Source of the DNA: Arthrobacter jiangjiafuii
Lineage (GTDB): Bacteria; Actinomycetota; Actinomycetes; Actinomycetales; Micrococcaceae
Direction: 5' to 3'
Length of the DNA: 64,000 nucleotides
NCBI RefSeq assembly: GCF_018622995.1
Contig: NZ_CP076022.1
Coordinates: forward strand, 868,001-932,000
Shown here: positions 7,937 to 18,008 of the stretch, in pieces
How positions within the stretch are numbered: the stretch's first letter is position 1
Layout of the letters: each line of letters starts with the position of its first letter
Notes under the pieces: model-generated
The model's input: the letters and a program-made list of their open reading frames with translations, nothing else
What the model was told of the DNA's origin: nothing
Databases searched by the model: none
Position numbers and translations under genes: made by a program

Positions 7937-8995
7937 ATGACACAGACCGCCAGTGCCGTTCCGTCCGTCAGGAAAACCTTGTGGGGGATGGGTGCCGCTG
8001 TGCTGGCGCTCCACATCGCGGGCTGGGGAGGGTTCGCCGCACTGGTTCTTCCCCACGAGTACCTTGCCGGCGAGGGAATGACCTTCGGTGTCGGACTGGC
8101 AGTCACGGCATATCTGCTGGGAGCGCGCCATGCCTTCGATGCGGACCATATCGCCGCCATCGACAACACAAGCCGCCGGCTGACCGTGCGCGGTGGCACG
8201 CCCCCGGTGAGCACCGGCTTCTGGTTCGCGCTGGGACACTCGACGATCGTCCTGGGCGCCGTGGCCCTGCTGGCAGGTGGCGTGAATGCGCTCGCCGGGG
8301 CCATCGCTGACGACGGCTCAGTCCTGAAGGAGGCCGCAGGCATTTGGGGGCCGGCCGTTTCCGGCAGCTTCCTCCTGCTGATTGGAGCCATCAACCTCGT
8401 GGCCCTGGCCGGCATCTACCGGGCGTTCCGGAAGTCCCGGACCGGCACCGGCAGCGAGGAGGACCTCGAGCGTGCATTGAACCAGCGCGGATTCATCAGC
8501 CGGATCCTGGCCCCGGTGGCCCGCCGGGTGGACCGGCCCTGGAAAATGTATCCGCTGGGATTCCTCTTCGGCCTGGGGCTGGACACGGCGACCACCATTG
8601 GCCTCTTCGTGGTGGCCGGCGGCGCCGTAGTGCTGATGCCCTGGTATGTGGTGATGGTGCTGCCGGTGCTCTTCACCGCCGGCATGGTGCTGTGCGACAG
8701 CTTGGACGGCATCCTGATGAGCCGGGTCTACAGTTCAGCCCTGGACCGCCCGGAACGGAAGATCTTCTACAACCTGGCGATCACCGGGGCCTCCGTGGTG
8801 GTCGCGTTCCTGGTGGGAGCCGCCGTCCTGGGCGGGCTCTTCACCGAGGTGTGGGCCCTGGAGAGCGGCCCGGTGGCCTGGTTGGGCACCGTGGACCTGG
8901 AGTACTTCGGCTTCGCCGTGGTGGGCGTCTTCGTCCTGGCCTGGGCCGCCGCGGGCCTGCACGGCCGGGCGGCCACGCCTGGCCGCATGAACTAG
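7937..8995 (+). CDS. nickel/cobalt transporter (NiCoT family, HoxN/NixA-like)
   Basis: The protein has 352 residues from the ATG at 7937 (AAAGAGG upstream) and about eight membrane helices. Two family signatures are present: LGARHAFDADHI (residues about 62-72), the HX4DH metal site in helix 2, and GFLFGLGLDTATT further on. NiCoT proteins are secondary importers of Ni2+ and/or Co2+. It lies convergent to the urease operon, so nickel supply for urease is the likely job. That link comes from context. Confidence 0.93.
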   Translation: MTQTASAVPSVRKTLWGMGAAVLALHIAGWGGFAALVLPHEYLAGEGMTFGVGLAVTAYLLGARHAFDADHIAAIDNTSRRLTVRGGTPPVSTGFWFALGHSTIVLGAVALLAGGVNALAGAIADDGSVLKEAAGIWGPAVSGSFLLLIGAINLVALAGIYRAFRKSRTGTGSEEDLERALNQRGFISRILAPVARRVDRPWKMYPLGFLFGLGLDTATTIGLFVVAGGAVVLMPWYVVMVLPVLFTAGMVLCDSLDGILMSRVYSSALDRPERKIFYNLAITGASVVVAFLVGAAVLGGLFTEVWALESGPVAWLGTVDLEYFGFAVVGVFVLAWAAAGLHGRAATPGRMN

Positions 8996-9060
8996 CAGGC
9001 GGCCGGTCGTACCTCCCCGGGGCGACGGGCGGCGTCCGCGGCGGTGCCCAGGCAGCCGAC

Positions 9061-9942
9061 TCAGCCGGTCAGCTCGGCACGCCACGCCGTGAACGCGGCA
9101 CCGGTGCTGCGCTCTGCGGTATGGGCCTGGCTGTCCAGGCTCCGGGCGATGGCGCCGGGGGAGGCCAGATCGAACCGGCGCATCCGGGAGGGGTGCCCGG
9201 CCCCGGACACCTGCGTCCGTGACGCTGCGGGCCCGGACGCTGCCGGCAGGGGATCCGGGCGCCAGCCCACCGCCGTCACGCTCGCCATGACCCGTGAGCC
9301 TCCAAGGATGCCGACGGCGTCCTCCCGCGGTCCGGTGAGGTCCAGGTCCTCATAGAGGAGATCGCCGTCTTCGCCGGTGACGCGGGTGATGCTGCGCAGC
9401 CGGCCGCCGGCTTCGCCTGACCGGCCCAGCACCAGCGTCTCCCGTATCAGCGCCCGCGCGCCGGCGGCCAGCCGCAGCCGGGTCTCCCGCTGCACATTGG
9501 AACCCGAGGCAGCCACGAAGGACGCCCCGTCCCAGATCAGCGCCGACCCTTCACCGAGCTCCGCCTCCAGCACCCAGCGCGAAGGCACCAGATCGGCGTC
9601 GTACGCCACCAGCCCCGCCGGCTCCACCACCTCCAGGGTGACTCCGGGCCCGACCGAAACCTGGATCCGCACCTCGTCACCGCCCAGCAGCATCATATGG
9701 ATGCCGATCAGCGCCACCCGAAGGTGCAGCGGATGACTGCCGCCGCTGACCGGCCGCGGCGCCAGATAGAGTCCCTGGTCCAGCACCGAAAACCGGGCCC
9801 GCCCGCCCACCTGATCCACGCTGATCCGGGTGGGACGCGGTAAAGCGGTATCGGTGGCGGCAGGCCGGGCCGGAAGGGCGGCGGGCCCGGTGGCCGTTCC
9901 GGCGTCAGTGGCGGTGCGGAACAGCGTCCGGCTCCTCGTCAT
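9061..9942 (-). CDS. ureD: urease accessory protein UreD (UreH)
   Basis: The protein has 293 residues from the ATG at 9942, which lies 38 bases inside the end of ureG; upstream in-frame starts would extend implausibly far into ureG. UreD binds apo-urease together with UreF and UreG and channels nickel to the active site. Family features include [36 protein letters not shown], a [12 protein letters not shown] segment and a GRLRSITRV region. It is the last gene of the operon. The N-terminal 40 residues are Ala/Thr-rich and poorly conserved-looking, so the exact start is uncertain. Confidence 0.88.
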   Translation of the reverse strand: MTRSRTLFRTATDAGTATGPAALPARPAATDTALPRPTRISVDQVGGRARFSVLDQGLYLAPRPVSGGSHPLHLRVALIGIHMMLLGGDEVRIQVSVGPGVTLEVVEPAGLVAYDADLVPSRWVLEAELGEGSALIWDGASFVAASGSNVQRETRLRLAAGARALIRETLVLGRSGEAGGRLRSITRVTGEDGDLLYEDLDLTGPREDAVGILGGSRVMASVTAVGWRPDPLPAASGPAASRTQVSGAGHPSRMRRFDLASPGAIARSLDSQAHTAERSTGAAFTAWRAELTG

Positions 9943-10690
9943 GGGTGTGGAAGAAGCCGCCGTCGCCGTCCTCGTCGGCATGGAAATGCGGTGCCATCGG
10001 GCCGGGATCCTGCGGGGTGTGGCCGCCGGCGCGGTGCAGGGCAACCATGGAACGCACCCAGGCGCTGAGGTCATCGATGGTGTCCTGCTGCTTGCGGGAC
10101 AGGGCCAGCACTGGACCACCCTCGCGTGCCGCGGTGGCATCGGAGACCATCAGCTCCACATCGACGTCCACATAGGGGGCCAGGTCGATCTTGTTGATCA
10201 CCAGCAGGTCAGCGCGCGCGATGCCGGGGCCGCCCTTGCGGGCCACGTCTCCGCCGCCTGCGACGTCCAGGACGAAGATCTGCGCGTCCACCAGGGCGGG
10301 GGAGAAGGTGGCGGTGAGGTTGTCGCCGCCGCTTTCCACCAGCACCAGGTCCAGCGGAGCGAAGTCCGCCTCCAGGTCCTCCACGGCGAGCAGGTTGGTG
10401 GTGACGTCGTCACGGATGGCCGTATGCGGGCAGGCTCCGGTCTCCACGGCACGGATGCGTTCGGCGGGCAGCACACCGGCCGAACGCAGGAACTTCGCGT
10501 CCTCATCGGTATAGATGTCGTTGGTGATGACGCCGATCGACAGCTCGCCGGACATGGCCCGGCAAATGGTGGCGATCAGCGAGCTTTTGCCGGTTCCCAC
10601 CGGGCCAGCGACGCCGAGGCGCAGCGAGCGGGTCGGATCGGCACTGGCACCAGCGGTGGTTTTATCGGTGAATGCGGTGTTCTCAGGCAA
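9905..10690 (-). CDS. ureG: urease accessory GTPase UreG with His-rich C-terminal tail
   Basis: The protein has 261 residues. The TTG start at 10690 is supported by AAGGAGG seven bases upstream; it overlaps the ureF stop. The P-loop is [12 protein letters not shown], the metal-binding motif is ACPH (Cys-Pro-His) and the guanine motif is [17 protein letters not shown] is typical of UreG. GTP hydrolysis by UreG drives nickel insertion into urease. After the normal domain the C-terminus continues with [11 protein letters not shown] then [16 protein letters not shown], an Asp/His-rich metal-binding-like tail. No ureE is present in the operon. Confidence 0.95.
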   Translation of the reverse strand: MPENTAFTDKTTAGASADPTRSLRLGVAGPVGTGKSSLIATICRAMSGELSIGVITNDIYTDEDAKFLRSAGVLPAERIRAVETGACPHTAIRDDVTTNLLAVEDLEADFAPLDLVLVESGGDNLTATFSPALVDAQIFVLDVAGGGDVARKGGPGIARADLLVINKIDLAPYVDVDVELMVSDATAAREGGPVLALSRKQQDTIDDLSAWVRSMVALHRAGGHTPQDPGPMAPHFHADEDGDGGFFHTHDEEPDAVPHRH

Positions 10691-11405
10691 CGAACAGCCT
10701 CCTTGTTCTTTCGGTGTGGTCTTCGGCCCAGTGCTCCATCCAGGGAGCGCTGAGGGCGGGCAGATCTTCGAGGCTTCGGGCATGCAGGGCGTCGGCGGCG
10801 ACGGCGTTGATCTTCTCCTCGGCGGCCAGAATCCAGCCGGTGGCGGTCATCGGGTCGATGGGCAGCAGCTTCAGTGCCGCGGCCACCACGGACTGGGCAT
10901 CGTCATAGCAGGCCAGCCTGGCCAGCTGCAGTTCGCCCACCCCCAGTGCCCGGGCCGCAACGCCCAATGCCACCGGCCGGGTGGGACGCGGCACCTCCGC
11001 CTTCAAGGCGGCGACGGCGGCATCCGCCGGTTTCAGCGTCGCCGCCAGCCGCAGCATGCCCCGGCCCAGGCGGCGGGAGGCGTCCCGCTGTGCGGCGGAG
11101 GGTGTCCGGGCATCGAGGGCGGCTTCCAACGCGGCGAAGCCGGGAACGCCGTTGTCCTGCACGGCCTGGCCGCCCGCCCACGCCCGGGCACGCCGGTGGG
11201 CCAGCACGGCGGCGACCGTTTCCATCCGGACCACGCTCTGCAGCCGGGACAGCAGGTAGGGATAAACGCCGTCCACCCCCAGCCCTGCCATCACTGCCGG
11301 TTCCAGACCGGCCGAATGCGAGTACGCGCCGGAGGGCAGCCGGGAGTCGGCGAGCAGGAACGCCGCGATTGCGGACTCGCCGGCTCCGAAGCAGTCCTCC
11401 GTCAT
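10683..11405 (-). CDS. ureF: urease accessory protein UreF
   Basis: A 240-residue all-helical protein. Family landmarks are [20 protein letters not shown] near the N-terminus and [19 protein letters not shown] at the C-terminus. UreF acts with UreD as a scaffold and GTPase checkpoint during urease activation. The gene begins 26 bases after ureC and overlaps the start of ureG by eight bases. Confidence 0.92.
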   Translation of the reverse strand: MTEDCFGAGESAIAAFLLADSRLPSGAYSHSAGLEPAVMAGLGVDGVYPYLLSRLQSVVRMETVAAVLAHRRARAWAGGQAVQDNGVPGFAALEAALDARTPSAAQRDASRRLGRGMLRLAATLKPADAAVAALKAEVPRPTRPVALGVAARALGVGELQLARLACYDDAQSVVAAALKLLPIDPMTATGWILAAEEKINAVAADALHARSLEDLPALSAPWMEHWAEDHTERTRRLFVA

Positions 11406-11431
11406 CTGGTCCTCGTTGTCATCACGGCCGC

Positions 11432-13138
11432 CTAGAACAGGGTGTAGCGCTGGGTCAGGGGCAGCTCGGTTGCAGGGGCCGGCTCAACAACCTGCCCGTC
11501 GATGCTGACCATGAAGGTTTCCGGATTCACCGTGATGTCCGGCAGCGCGGTGTTGTTCGGCAGGGATGCCTTGGTCACGTCGCGGGTGGAGCGGATGGCG
11601 GTCAGCGACCGCACCAGGCCCAACCGGTCGGCAAGCCCGTCGTCGAGCGCAGCCTGCGCCACGAATGAGGTGGACAGATGGGGTGCCGACGACGCGCGCC
11701 CCGCCAGCGCCTCACGCATCCAGACCGGCTGCGGGGTGGGCAGCGACGCGTTGGGGTCACCCATCTGCCCGGCCACAATGGCCCCGCCCTTGATCACCAG
11801 CGAGGGGCGGATGCCGAAAAACGCCGGGTTCCACAGCACCAGGTCGGCCATCTTGCCGGCTTCGACGGACCCCACCTCGGAGTCGATGCCGTGGGCCACC
11901 GCCGGGCAGATGGTGTATTTGGCGATGTAGCGGCGTACGCGCTCGTTATCGGCCGGCAGCGCGGACTCGGTGGCGCCCATGTAGTTCTTCATCACGTGGG
12001 CCACCTGCCAGGTGCGCGTGATGGTCTCGCCGATCCGGCCCATGGCCTGGGCATCGGAGGAGGTGATGGACATGGCGCCCAGGTCCTGGAGAACATCTTC
12101 GGCCATCATGGTGTTGGCCCGGATCCGGGATTCGGCGAAGGCCAGGTCCTCGGGGATGCGCGGGTTCAGGTGATGGCAGACCATCAGCATGTCCAGATGT
12201 TCTGCGACGGTATTGACCGTGAACGGCAGGGTGGGATTGGTCGACGCCGGAAGGACGTTCGCGGCTGCTGCCACGGTGATGATGTCCGGGGCGTGTCCGC
12301 CGCCGGCGCCTTCGGCGTGGAAGACGTGGATGCCGCGGCCGTTGATGGCATCCAGTGTGTGCTGCACGTAGCCGGCCTCATTGAGCGAGTCAGCGTGCAG
12401 GGCCACCTGCACGCCCCACCGGTCCGCGGCGGTGAGCGCGGCGTCGAGGGCTGCGGGTGTGGAGCCCCAGTCCTCGTGCACCTTGTAACCGGCCGCCCCG
12501 GCCAGGGCTTGTTCCTCCAGTGCGGCCTGGCTGACGGTGTTGCCCTTGCCGTACAGCAGGAAGTTCATGGGCAGGGTGTCCAGTGCCCGGTGCATGACCT
12601 GCAGGTTCCAGGCGCCGGGGGTGACGGTGGTGGCCTTGGACCCTTCGGCCGGTCCGGTGCCGCCGCCGCCCACGGTGGTGATGCCCGAAGCCAGGGCCTC
12701 GCGCAGGGCATCGGTGCCGAGCAGGTGCACGTGAGTGTCGATCCCGCCGGCGGTCAGGATCCGTCCTTCACCGGCAATCACTTCGGTACCGGGGCCGATG
12801 ACCAGGGCCGGATGGATGTTGTCCATGATGTCCGGGTTGCCGGACTTGCCGATCCCGGCGATGCGCCCGTTCTTCACACCGACGTCGGCACGGACAATGC
12901 CCCAGTGGTCCACGATCAGCACATTGGTAATGATCAGGTCCGGCGCTCCTTCGGCGGAGGTCCGGGTGGACTGGGCCATCGATTCGCGGATGTTCTTGCC
13001 GCCGCCGAACACCGCTTCGTCGCCGCCGAAGGTGTAGTCCTTTTCCGGGCTGATCCACAGGTCGGTGTCGCCGAGGCGGACCGAATCTCCCACAGTGGGG
13101 CCGTACAGGTGCGCATAGTCGTGCCGGCTGATCTGCAT
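11432..13138 (-). CDS. ureC: urease alpha subunit (catalytic)
   Basis: A 568-residue metal-dependent hydrolase that splits urea into ammonia and carbamate in the cytosol. All catalytic residues are present: H136 and H138 (GGIDTHVH), carbamylated K219 (GYKVHEDWG) with H221, H248 (ALHAD), H274 (FHAEGAGGG), flap C321-H322 (MVCHHL) and D362 (SSDAQAMGR). This is the normal full length for a three-subunit bacterial urease. The ATG is one base downstream of the ureB stop. Confidence 0.97.
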   Translation of the reverse strand: MQISRHDYAHLYGPTVGDSVRLGDTDLWISPEKDYTFGGDEAVFGGGKNIRESMAQSTRTSAEGAPDLIITNVLIVDHWGIVRADVGVKNGRIAGIGKSGNPDIMDNIHPALVIGPGTEVIAGEGRILTAGGIDTHVHLLGTDALREALASGITTVGGGGTGPAEGSKATTVTPGAWNLQVMHRALDTLPMNFLLYGKGNTVSQAALEEQALAGAAGYKVHEDWGSTPAALDAALTAADRWGVQVALHADSLNEAGYVQHTLDAINGRGIHVFHAEGAGGGHAPDIITVAAAANVLPASTNPTLPFTVNTVAEHLDMLMVCHHLNPRIPEDLAFAESRIRANTMMAEDVLQDLGAMSITSSDAQAMGRIGETITRTWQVAHVMKNYMGATESALPADNERVRRYIAKYTICPAVAHGIDSEVGSVEAGKMADLVLWNPAFFGIRPSLVIKGGAIVAGQMGDPNASLPTPQPVWMREALAGRASSAPHLSTSFVAQAALDDGLADRLGLVRSLTAIRSTRDVTKASLPNNTALPDITVNPETFMVSIDGQVVEPAPATELPLTQRYTLF

Positions 13139-13139
13139 G

Positions 13140-13514
13140 TCAGGACTCCGATCCGGGGTGCTCCGGCGACGCTGCGCCTGCGGCGGCGCCGTCGTCTGCC
13201 GCAGCGCCGCCGTGCCGGATCTGCAGGCCCGGCACGGTGCCGGTGCCGGCCAGCTTCACCAGGACCACCTCGCGCGAGGCTCCCGGTTCGAAGCGCACCG
13301 CAGTTCCGGCCGGAACACCCAGCCGGAAGCCGACGGCGGCGCTCCGGTCAAAGGCGAGTGCGGCGTTGACATCGGCGAAGTGGAAATGCGAGCCGATCTG
13401 GACCGGACGGTCACCGGTATTGGTGACCACCAGCGTCCTGGTCTCCCGCCCCGCGTTCAGTTCGAGGCTTCCGGAGGCGGTGCGGACCTCGCCCGGGATC
13501 AGGGGAGCGCTCAT
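13140..13514 (-). CDS. ureB: urease beta subunit
   Basis: The protein has 124 residues and starts with the family-typical [29 protein letters not shown] and [16 protein letters not shown] are hallmark segments. It carries an extra Ala/Asp-rich C-terminal tail of about 20 residues after the conserved domain. The ATG overlaps the ureA stop by four bases, indicating translational coupling for equal subunit supply. Confidence 0.96.
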   Translation of the reverse strand: MSAPLIPGEVRTASGSLELNAGRETRTLVVTNTGDRPVQIGSHFHFADVNAALAFDRSAAVGFRLGVPAGTAVRFEPGASREVVLVKLAGTGTVPGLQIRHGGAAADDGAAAGAASPEHPGSES

Positions 13515-13813
13515 GAGATGGGGTCCGTAATGGTGACGAGCTTGCGGCCGTCCGGGAAGGTGGCCTCGATCTGCAGGTCGGGAATCATTTCGGGTACGCC
13601 CTCCATGACGTCCTGGCGGGTGAGGACGCTGCGGCCCTGGCTCATGAGATCCGCAACGAGTCCGCCTTCGCGGGCCCGTTCCATGACCCAGCAGGACAGC
13701 AGGGCAACGGCTTCCGGATAGTTCAGCAGGACGCCGCGTGCCCGCCGGTCGCGCGCGACCATGCCCGCCACGCTGAGCAGCAGCTTTTCCGTGTCCGAAG
13801 GTGTGAGGAACAT
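13511..13813 (-). CDS. ureA: urease gamma subunit
   Basis: The protein has 100 residues, the standard length. [24 protein letters not shown], the [12 protein letters not shown] segment and [10 protein letters not shown] are diagnostic. It is the first gene of ureA-B-C-F-G-D and lies 83 bases after the doxX-like gene on the same strand. GlnR-like boxes occupy that gap. No clear Shine-Dalgarno sequence precedes the ATG, so the transcript may have a very short leader. Confidence 0.96.
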   Translation of the reverse strand: MFLTPSDTEKLLLSVAGMVARDRRARGVLLNYPEAVALLSCWVMERAREGGLVADLMSQGRSVLTRQDVMEGVPEMIPDLQIEATFPDGRKLVTITDPIS

Positions 13814-13836
13814 GGGTCCGAGTGTGGCACCGCCAT

Positions 13837-13870
13837 GTTTCAGCGGTGTTGCGTGTTACCTCCGAATTAC
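13837..13870 (-). promoter_or_regulatory. putative tandem GlnR boxes upstream of ureA
   Basis: Read on the minus strand this is GTAAT-N6-GTAAC, two bases, then GCAAC-N6-GAAAC. The known actinobacterial GlnR consensus is gTnAc-n6-GaAAc, so the second pair matches nine of ten defined positions loosely and the first pair somewhat less well. The boxes lie 24-57 bases before the ureA ATG, where an activator would sit near -35. Urease genes are known GlnR targets in related actinobacteria; binding here is inferred. Confidence 0.6.
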
Positions 13871-13896
13871 GCCGAGGACAGGAATGGTGCCGCGGA

Positions 13897-14457
13897 CTAC
13901 TTGGACTTGCTGTCCTTACGGTCCTTGGATTTCTTGGTGTCCCTGGCTTTCTTGGCTGCCTTGACCGCCAGGGCTGCGCCGCCGGCCTTGACCGGCGCGG
14001 GCACCTTGCTGTCCTTGGACTTGCTGTCCTTGACCTTGACTTCCTTGACCTTCGTCCGGTTCTTGCGGTCCAGGATCAAGGCGGCGGCCACTCCCGCCAT
14101 CCAGACGTCCTTGGCGAAGGGAACACCCTGGGGTGAGGGCCGGATGCCGTCGTCCTCGGTCCACTCGGGGGTCTTGGCATACATGGTCAGCAGCCCGCCG
14201 GAGAAGGCGCCCAGCACCAGCCCGGCCAGCCTGCTGGGTACAAACGGCGTCAGCAGGGTCAGTCCGATGGTGATCTCCGCGGAGCTGAGCAGTTTTCCGA
14301 ACCGGACGGGATCAAGATCCATCACCTGGGGGAAGGCATGGGAGGCCATCTGCTGCAGTCCTGCCGCGCTGTCCTTGTCGAGGTTGCGCTTGCTCATGCC
14401 GGAGTTCAGGATGTACGCGCCGGTGGCCAGACGCAGCGGAATATGGCTGATTCTCAT
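13897..14457 (-). CDS. DoxX-like membrane protein with Lys-rich tail
   Basis: The protein has 186 residues from the ATG at 14457, which has AAGGATC upstream; an upstream in-frame ATG would remove the natural [20 protein letters not shown]-terminus. About four membrane helices with [17 protein letters not shown] and [15 protein letters not shown] suggest the DoxX/DoxD family. The last 60 residues are soluble and very rich in Lys, Asp and Ser ([24 protein letters not shown]), probably cytoplasmic. Its function is unknown. Confidence 0.75.
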   Translation of the reverse strand: MRISHIPLRLATGAYILNSGMSKRNLDKDSAAGLQQMASHAFPQVMDLDPVRFGKLLSSAEITIGLTLLTPFVPSRLAGLVLGAFSGGLLTMYAKTPEWTEDDGIRPSPQGVPFAKDVWMAGVAAALILDRKNRTKVKEVKVKDSKSKDSKVPAPVKAGGAALAVKAAKKARDTKKSKDRKDSKSK

Positions 14458-14699
14458 GGGGGGATCCTTCCGTAGAGTCGCTGACATTCCTGAGCCTAAG
14501 GCCGTGACCGTCGGCGCGCCAGAGCCGGTAAACCATCGAGCAGCGGCCTCGGCGACGGAGCGGGCACCGTGCGGGCGGAAGCTACCTGAACCACCCATGC
14601 CGGGAACACGCCGTCACTGGTGCACCCTTACGACCAAACTCTGCTTTGATGGATGGGAAGGTACGCAGTGGCAGCTGTCATCGACACTAGAAGGTCCTC

Positions 14700-15596
14700 A
14701 TGGATTACCTCCCGGCCGAACACCCACGGCCGCGTCATTTCATTCTTCATCTCAGCGACACCCACCTGGTTGGCGGATCCCGTCCCTTGTACGGGGCGGT
14801 GGACAGCCAGGCCAAACTGGCAGAGGTCTTCGCGAAGCTGGAAGCTTCAGGGCAGCGGCCCGATGCCATCATCTTTACCGGAGACCTGGCGGACAAGGGC
14901 GAACCGGAGGCGTATGCCAAACTCCATGCCATAGTCGCCCCGGTAGCCGAACGCATGGGAGCCCTGCTGATCTGGGCCATGGGAAACCATGACAACCGCG
15001 AGAACCTCAAGAGCATGCTGCTGGGAGAAGCCCCGGACATGGCTCCGGTGGACCGCGTGTATCTGGTCAACGGCCTGCGGATCATCACCCTGGATTCCAC
15101 GGTGCCGGGCTACCACCACGGCGAGCTCAGCGGCGCCCAGCTGGACTGGCTCCGGAACGAGCTCAAAACACCGGCACCCGAGGGCACCATCCTGGCCCTG
15201 CATCATCCGCCGGTTCCCAGCGTCCAGGACCTGAGCGTGCTTGTGGAATTGCGCCACCAGCAGGAATTGGCGGCTGTGCTGCAGGGCACGGATGTCCGCT
15301 CCATCATCGCCGGCCACCTGCACTACTCCACCTTTGCCACCTTCGCCGGCATCCCGGTCTCCGTTGCCTCAGCCACCTGCTACAGCCAGGACCTGACCTC
15401 GCCGGGCACCCGCGGCCAGGACGCGGGCCAGGCGTACAACATGGTGCACGTGTACGAGGACTCGGTAGTGCACTCGGTGGTGCCGCTGGATGAGAACAGC
15501 ACCGTGGGCGAGCGGGTGGACGAGGCGGAGACCCGCCGCCGGCTGGAAGCAGCGGGGGTGGAAATCCGCGCTGCGGAGCAGCTGGCTTCGGCCTAG
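14700..15596 (+). CDS. class III cyclic-nucleotide phosphodiesterase-like metallophosphoesterase
   Basis: The protein has 298 residues. The five calcineurin-like motifs are intact: [28 protein letters not shown] and AGHLHYS. This pattern matches CpdA-type 3',5'-cAMP phosphodiesterases and the related Rv0805, which are cytosolic or membrane-associated enzymes with a dinuclear metal centre. A C-terminal Glu/Arg-rich helix follows the domain. The actual substrate (cyclic nucleotide, phosphodiester or other) is not decidable from sequence. The gene is monocistronic. Confidence 0.88.
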   Translation: MDYLPAEHPRPRHFILHLSDTHLVGGSRPLYGAVDSQAKLAEVFAKLEASGQRPDAIIFTGDLADKGEPEAYAKLHAIVAPVAERMGALLIWAMGNHDNRENLKSMLLGEAPDMAPVDRVYLVNGLRIITLDSTVPGYHHGELSGAQLDWLRNELKTPAPEGTILALHHPPVPSVQDLSVLVELRHQQELAAVLQGTDVRSIIAGHLHYSTFATFAGIPVSVASATCYSQDLTSPGTRGQDAGQAYNMVHVYEDSVVHSVVPLDENSTVGERVDEAETRRRLEAAGVEIRAAEQLASA

Positions 15597-15600
15597 CGGT

Positions 15601-16023
15601 TCACCGTTCCGGTTCCGGCCCCAGGTTGAAGAAGCGTCCGGTAATCTCCTCCGGCCGGATTTCCACGTAGCGGTACTTCAGCGTCCGCACCCATGGTTGC
15701 AGCGGCAGCTCATCGGCTGCGTCAATCGCGCTCTGGGTCTCCAACGTATGCGTGGTCCCCTTGACGACGACGGACCAGGCCTGGTCACTGAGGATGCCGT
15801 CGGCTTCGAACGCGACGTGGTCGTTCACGGTCAGTTCGGCCAGTTTGGTGCCGGGGCTGGTGCGCAGGAGGATGACGCCGTCGTGCGCGTAGTAGTTCAC
15901 CGGATAGATGCTCGGCCGGTTGGCCACGCTGACCGCCAGTCGGCCGTGATAGGTCTTCTCCAGGTACTGCCAGCTCTGTTCAGGGGTCAGTTCCACCACG
16001 GGGGGCCGCTCGTCTGTAGTCAT
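15601..16023 (-). CDS. pyridoxamine 5'-phosphate oxidase-like flavin-binding protein
   Basis: The protein has 140 residues from the ATG at 16023, which fits the family N-terminus better than an ATG 12 codons upstream. It is a split-barrel fold, with YHGRLAVSVANRPSIYPVNYYAHDGVILLRT being the FMN or F420 half-site seen in actinobacterial PPOX proteins. VVVKGTTHTLE and YVEIRPEEITGRFF complete the barrel. Such proteins act as flavin or F420 reductases or as nitroreductase-like enzymes; no specific substrate is assigned. It is convergent with the phosphodiesterase gene, four bases apart. Confidence 0.85.
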   Translation of the reverse strand: MTTDERPPVVELTPEQSWQYLEKTYHGRLAVSVANRPSIYPVNYYAHDGVILLRTSPGTKLAELTVNDHVAFEADGILSDQAWSVVVKGTTHTLETQSAIDAADELPLQPWVRTLKYRYVEIRPEEITGRFFNLGPEPER

Positions 16024-16177
16024 TGCCCTAGTGTGCCAACTGCCCGGCGATGCCGCCACTGTGGACCAGCGAAGGGAACTTGACGCGTGACGGAGGCCAC
16101 AATCAGAGTTGAAGGTGGACGATCCTTACATCAGCCACGGCTTCGGACCAGCCGGCACCTGGAAGAGAGCGAACGCG

Positions 16178-17848
16178 ATGACAGACGCAGCGAACCAGAC
16201 CCCCGAAAACGGCGAGCCCAACGAGGTGGACCAGCACCTGACGACCCGGCAGGGGCACCCCGTCTACGACAACCAGAACAGCCGGACGGTGGGACCACGA
16301 GGCCCCGCTACCCTGGAAAACTATCCCTTCCTGGAGAAGATCAGCCACTTCGACCGCGAGCGCATCCCGGAGCGGGTGGTGCACGCCCGCGGCTTCGTGG
16401 CCTACGGGGATTTCGAAGCCTCCGGGAAGTGGGGGGACGAGCCCATTGCCCGCTACACGCGGGCCAGATTGTTCTCCGAGCCCGGCAAGAAGACCGACGT
16501 CGCCATCCGCTTCTCTACCGTGATCGGCGGCCGGGACTCCTCGGAAACAGCCCGCGATCCGCGTGGCTTCGCGGTGAAGTTCTACACCGAGGACGGCAAC
16601 TGGGACCTCGTGGGCAACAACCTGGGCGTGTTCTTCATCCGTGACGCAATCAAGTTCCCGGATGTCATCCACTCCCTGAAACCGGACCCGATCACCTTCC
16701 GGCAGGAACCGGCCCGGATCTTCGACTTCATGTCCCAGACCCCGGAGTCCATGCACATGCTGGTGAACCTGTTCAGCCCGCGTGGCATTCCGGCGGATTA
16801 CCGGCACATGCAGGGTTTTGGCGTCAATACCTACAAGTGGGTGAACGAAGAAGGCGAAACCAAGCTGGTGAAGTACCACTGGCTGCCCCAGCAGGGCGTG
16901 AAATCCATGACGGAGGCGGACGCCGCCAACATCCAGGCCAACGATCTGGGCCACGCTTCCAAGGACCTCTACGAGTCGATCGAATCCGGTGACTATCCCA
17001 AGTGGGACCTGTACGTGCAGATGATGGATGACAACGACCATCCGGAGCTGGATTGGGATCCGCTCGATGACACCAAGACCTGGCCGGAGCAGGACTTTGA
17101 ACCCAAATTCGTGGGCACCATGACCCTGACGCGGAACATCTCCGACCATCACAACGAGGCGGAACAGATTTCCTTCGGTACCGGCGTGCTCGTGGACGGC
17201 CTGGATTTCTCCGACGACAAGATGCTGGTCGGGCGGACCTTCAGCTATTCGGATACCCAGCGGTACCGGGTCGGGCCGAACTACCTGCAGCTGCCGGTGA
17301 ATTCGCCCAAGCATGCTCCGGCGGCCACCAATCAGCGCGGCGGCCAGATGTCCTACTTCACCGACCTGGCACCGGGGCAGAACCCGCATGTGAACTACGA
17401 ACCCTCGATCACCGGCGGGGTTCCGGAAGCTCCCAAACCAGCCCACGACGAGCAGGGCCCGGACCTCACCGGCAAACTGACCCGCGCCCGGCTCCCGCGC
17501 ACCAATGACTACGTCCAGGCCGGCCAGCGCTTCCAGCTCATGGAGGCGTGGGAGAAGGACGACCTGGTGGCCAACTTCGCCGCCAATATCGGGGAGGCGG
17601 TGCGCCCGGTACAGGAGCGGATGCTCTGGCACTTCTACATGTGCGACGACGAACTGGGCTCGCGCGTCGGTGAGGGCCTGGGCATCGGGCTGGAGGAGGT
17701 CCGGGATCTTGGTCCGCTGGCCACCCAGACGCTCTCCGAGGCGGAAAAGGCGTGGATGAAGAATCTGGGCCGGAACGGGCCGCGCAACGTCGAGGGCCTG
17801 ACCATGACCCACTGCGTTCCCGACGAGCACGTGGTGGTGACCAGGTAG
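16178..17848 (+). CDS. monofunctional haem catalase
   Basis: The protein has 556 residues from the ATG at 16178, preceded by GGAAGAGAG. It dismutates hydrogen peroxide in the cytosol. The distal His is in RVVHARGF (H69), the distal Asn in [13 protein letters not shown], and the proximal Tyr in [11 protein letters not shown] (near residue 356). RFSTV and [10 protein letters not shown] are also typical. The C-terminal extension past 500 residues has a helical segment ([23 protein letters not shown]). The gene stands alone. A TTGACG with a 17-base gap to TCAGAG lies upstream but is a weak promoter match. Confidence 0.95.
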   Translation: MTDAANQTPENGEPNEVDQHLTTRQGHPVYDNQNSRTVGPRGPATLENYPFLEKISHFDRERIPERVVHARGFVAYGDFEASGKWGDEPIARYTRARLFSEPGKKTDVAIRFSTVIGGRDSSETARDPRGFAVKFYTEDGNWDLVGNNLGVFFIRDAIKFPDVIHSLKPDPITFRQEPARIFDFMSQTPESMHMLVNLFSPRGIPADYRHMQGFGVNTYKWVNEEGETKLVKYHWLPQQGVKSMTEADAANIQANDLGHASKDLYESIESGDYPKWDLYVQMMDDNDHPELDWDPLDDTKTWPEQDFEPKFVGTMTLTRNISDHHNEAEQISFGTGVLVDGLDFSDDKMLVGRTFSYSDTQRYRVGPNYLQLPVNSPKHAPAATNQRGGQMSYFTDLAPGQNPHVNYEPSITGGVPEAPKPAHDEQGPDLTGKLTRARLPRTNDYVQAGQRFQLMEAWEKDDLVANFAANIGEAVRPVQERMLWHFYMCDDELGSRVGEGLGIGLEEVRDLGPLATQTLSEAEKAWMKNLGRNGPRNVEGLTMTHCVPDEHVVVTR

Positions 17849-17953
17849 CGCTGGTCAGGCTCGGGATCGGTGGCGAAAACAGCTCCTGCAGCAGGGGAGT
17901 GTTCACCGGTCCCGGCGTCCGGGCGCGGGTCAGCGACCTGCTGGACCGCGGCT

Positions 17954-17988
17954 GCTGCGCGGCTTCCTTAGTTAGGCCGCCGCGCAGC
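17954..17988. terminator. hairpin between convergent catalase and Stealth genes
   Basis: A perfect ten-base stem GCTGCGCGGC/GCCGCGCAGC closes a 15-base loop. There is no T-run on either strand, so termination activity is uncertain. It sits where a bidirectional terminator would be expected. Confidence 0.45.
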
Positions 17989-18008
17989 TAGCCCGCCGAG
18001 GGGTCGCG

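Noticed and set aside
11678-13369. 563-codon plus-strand open frame across ureC/ureB
   Set aside because: Antisense to an intact urease alpha gene with all catalytic residues; the translation is Gly/Val/His-rich with no recognisable fold.
16060-16177. Catalase promoter TTGACG-N17-TCAGAG and a peroxide-regulator site
   Set aside because: The -10 is a poor match and I found no convincing Fur/PerR or OxyR palindrome.
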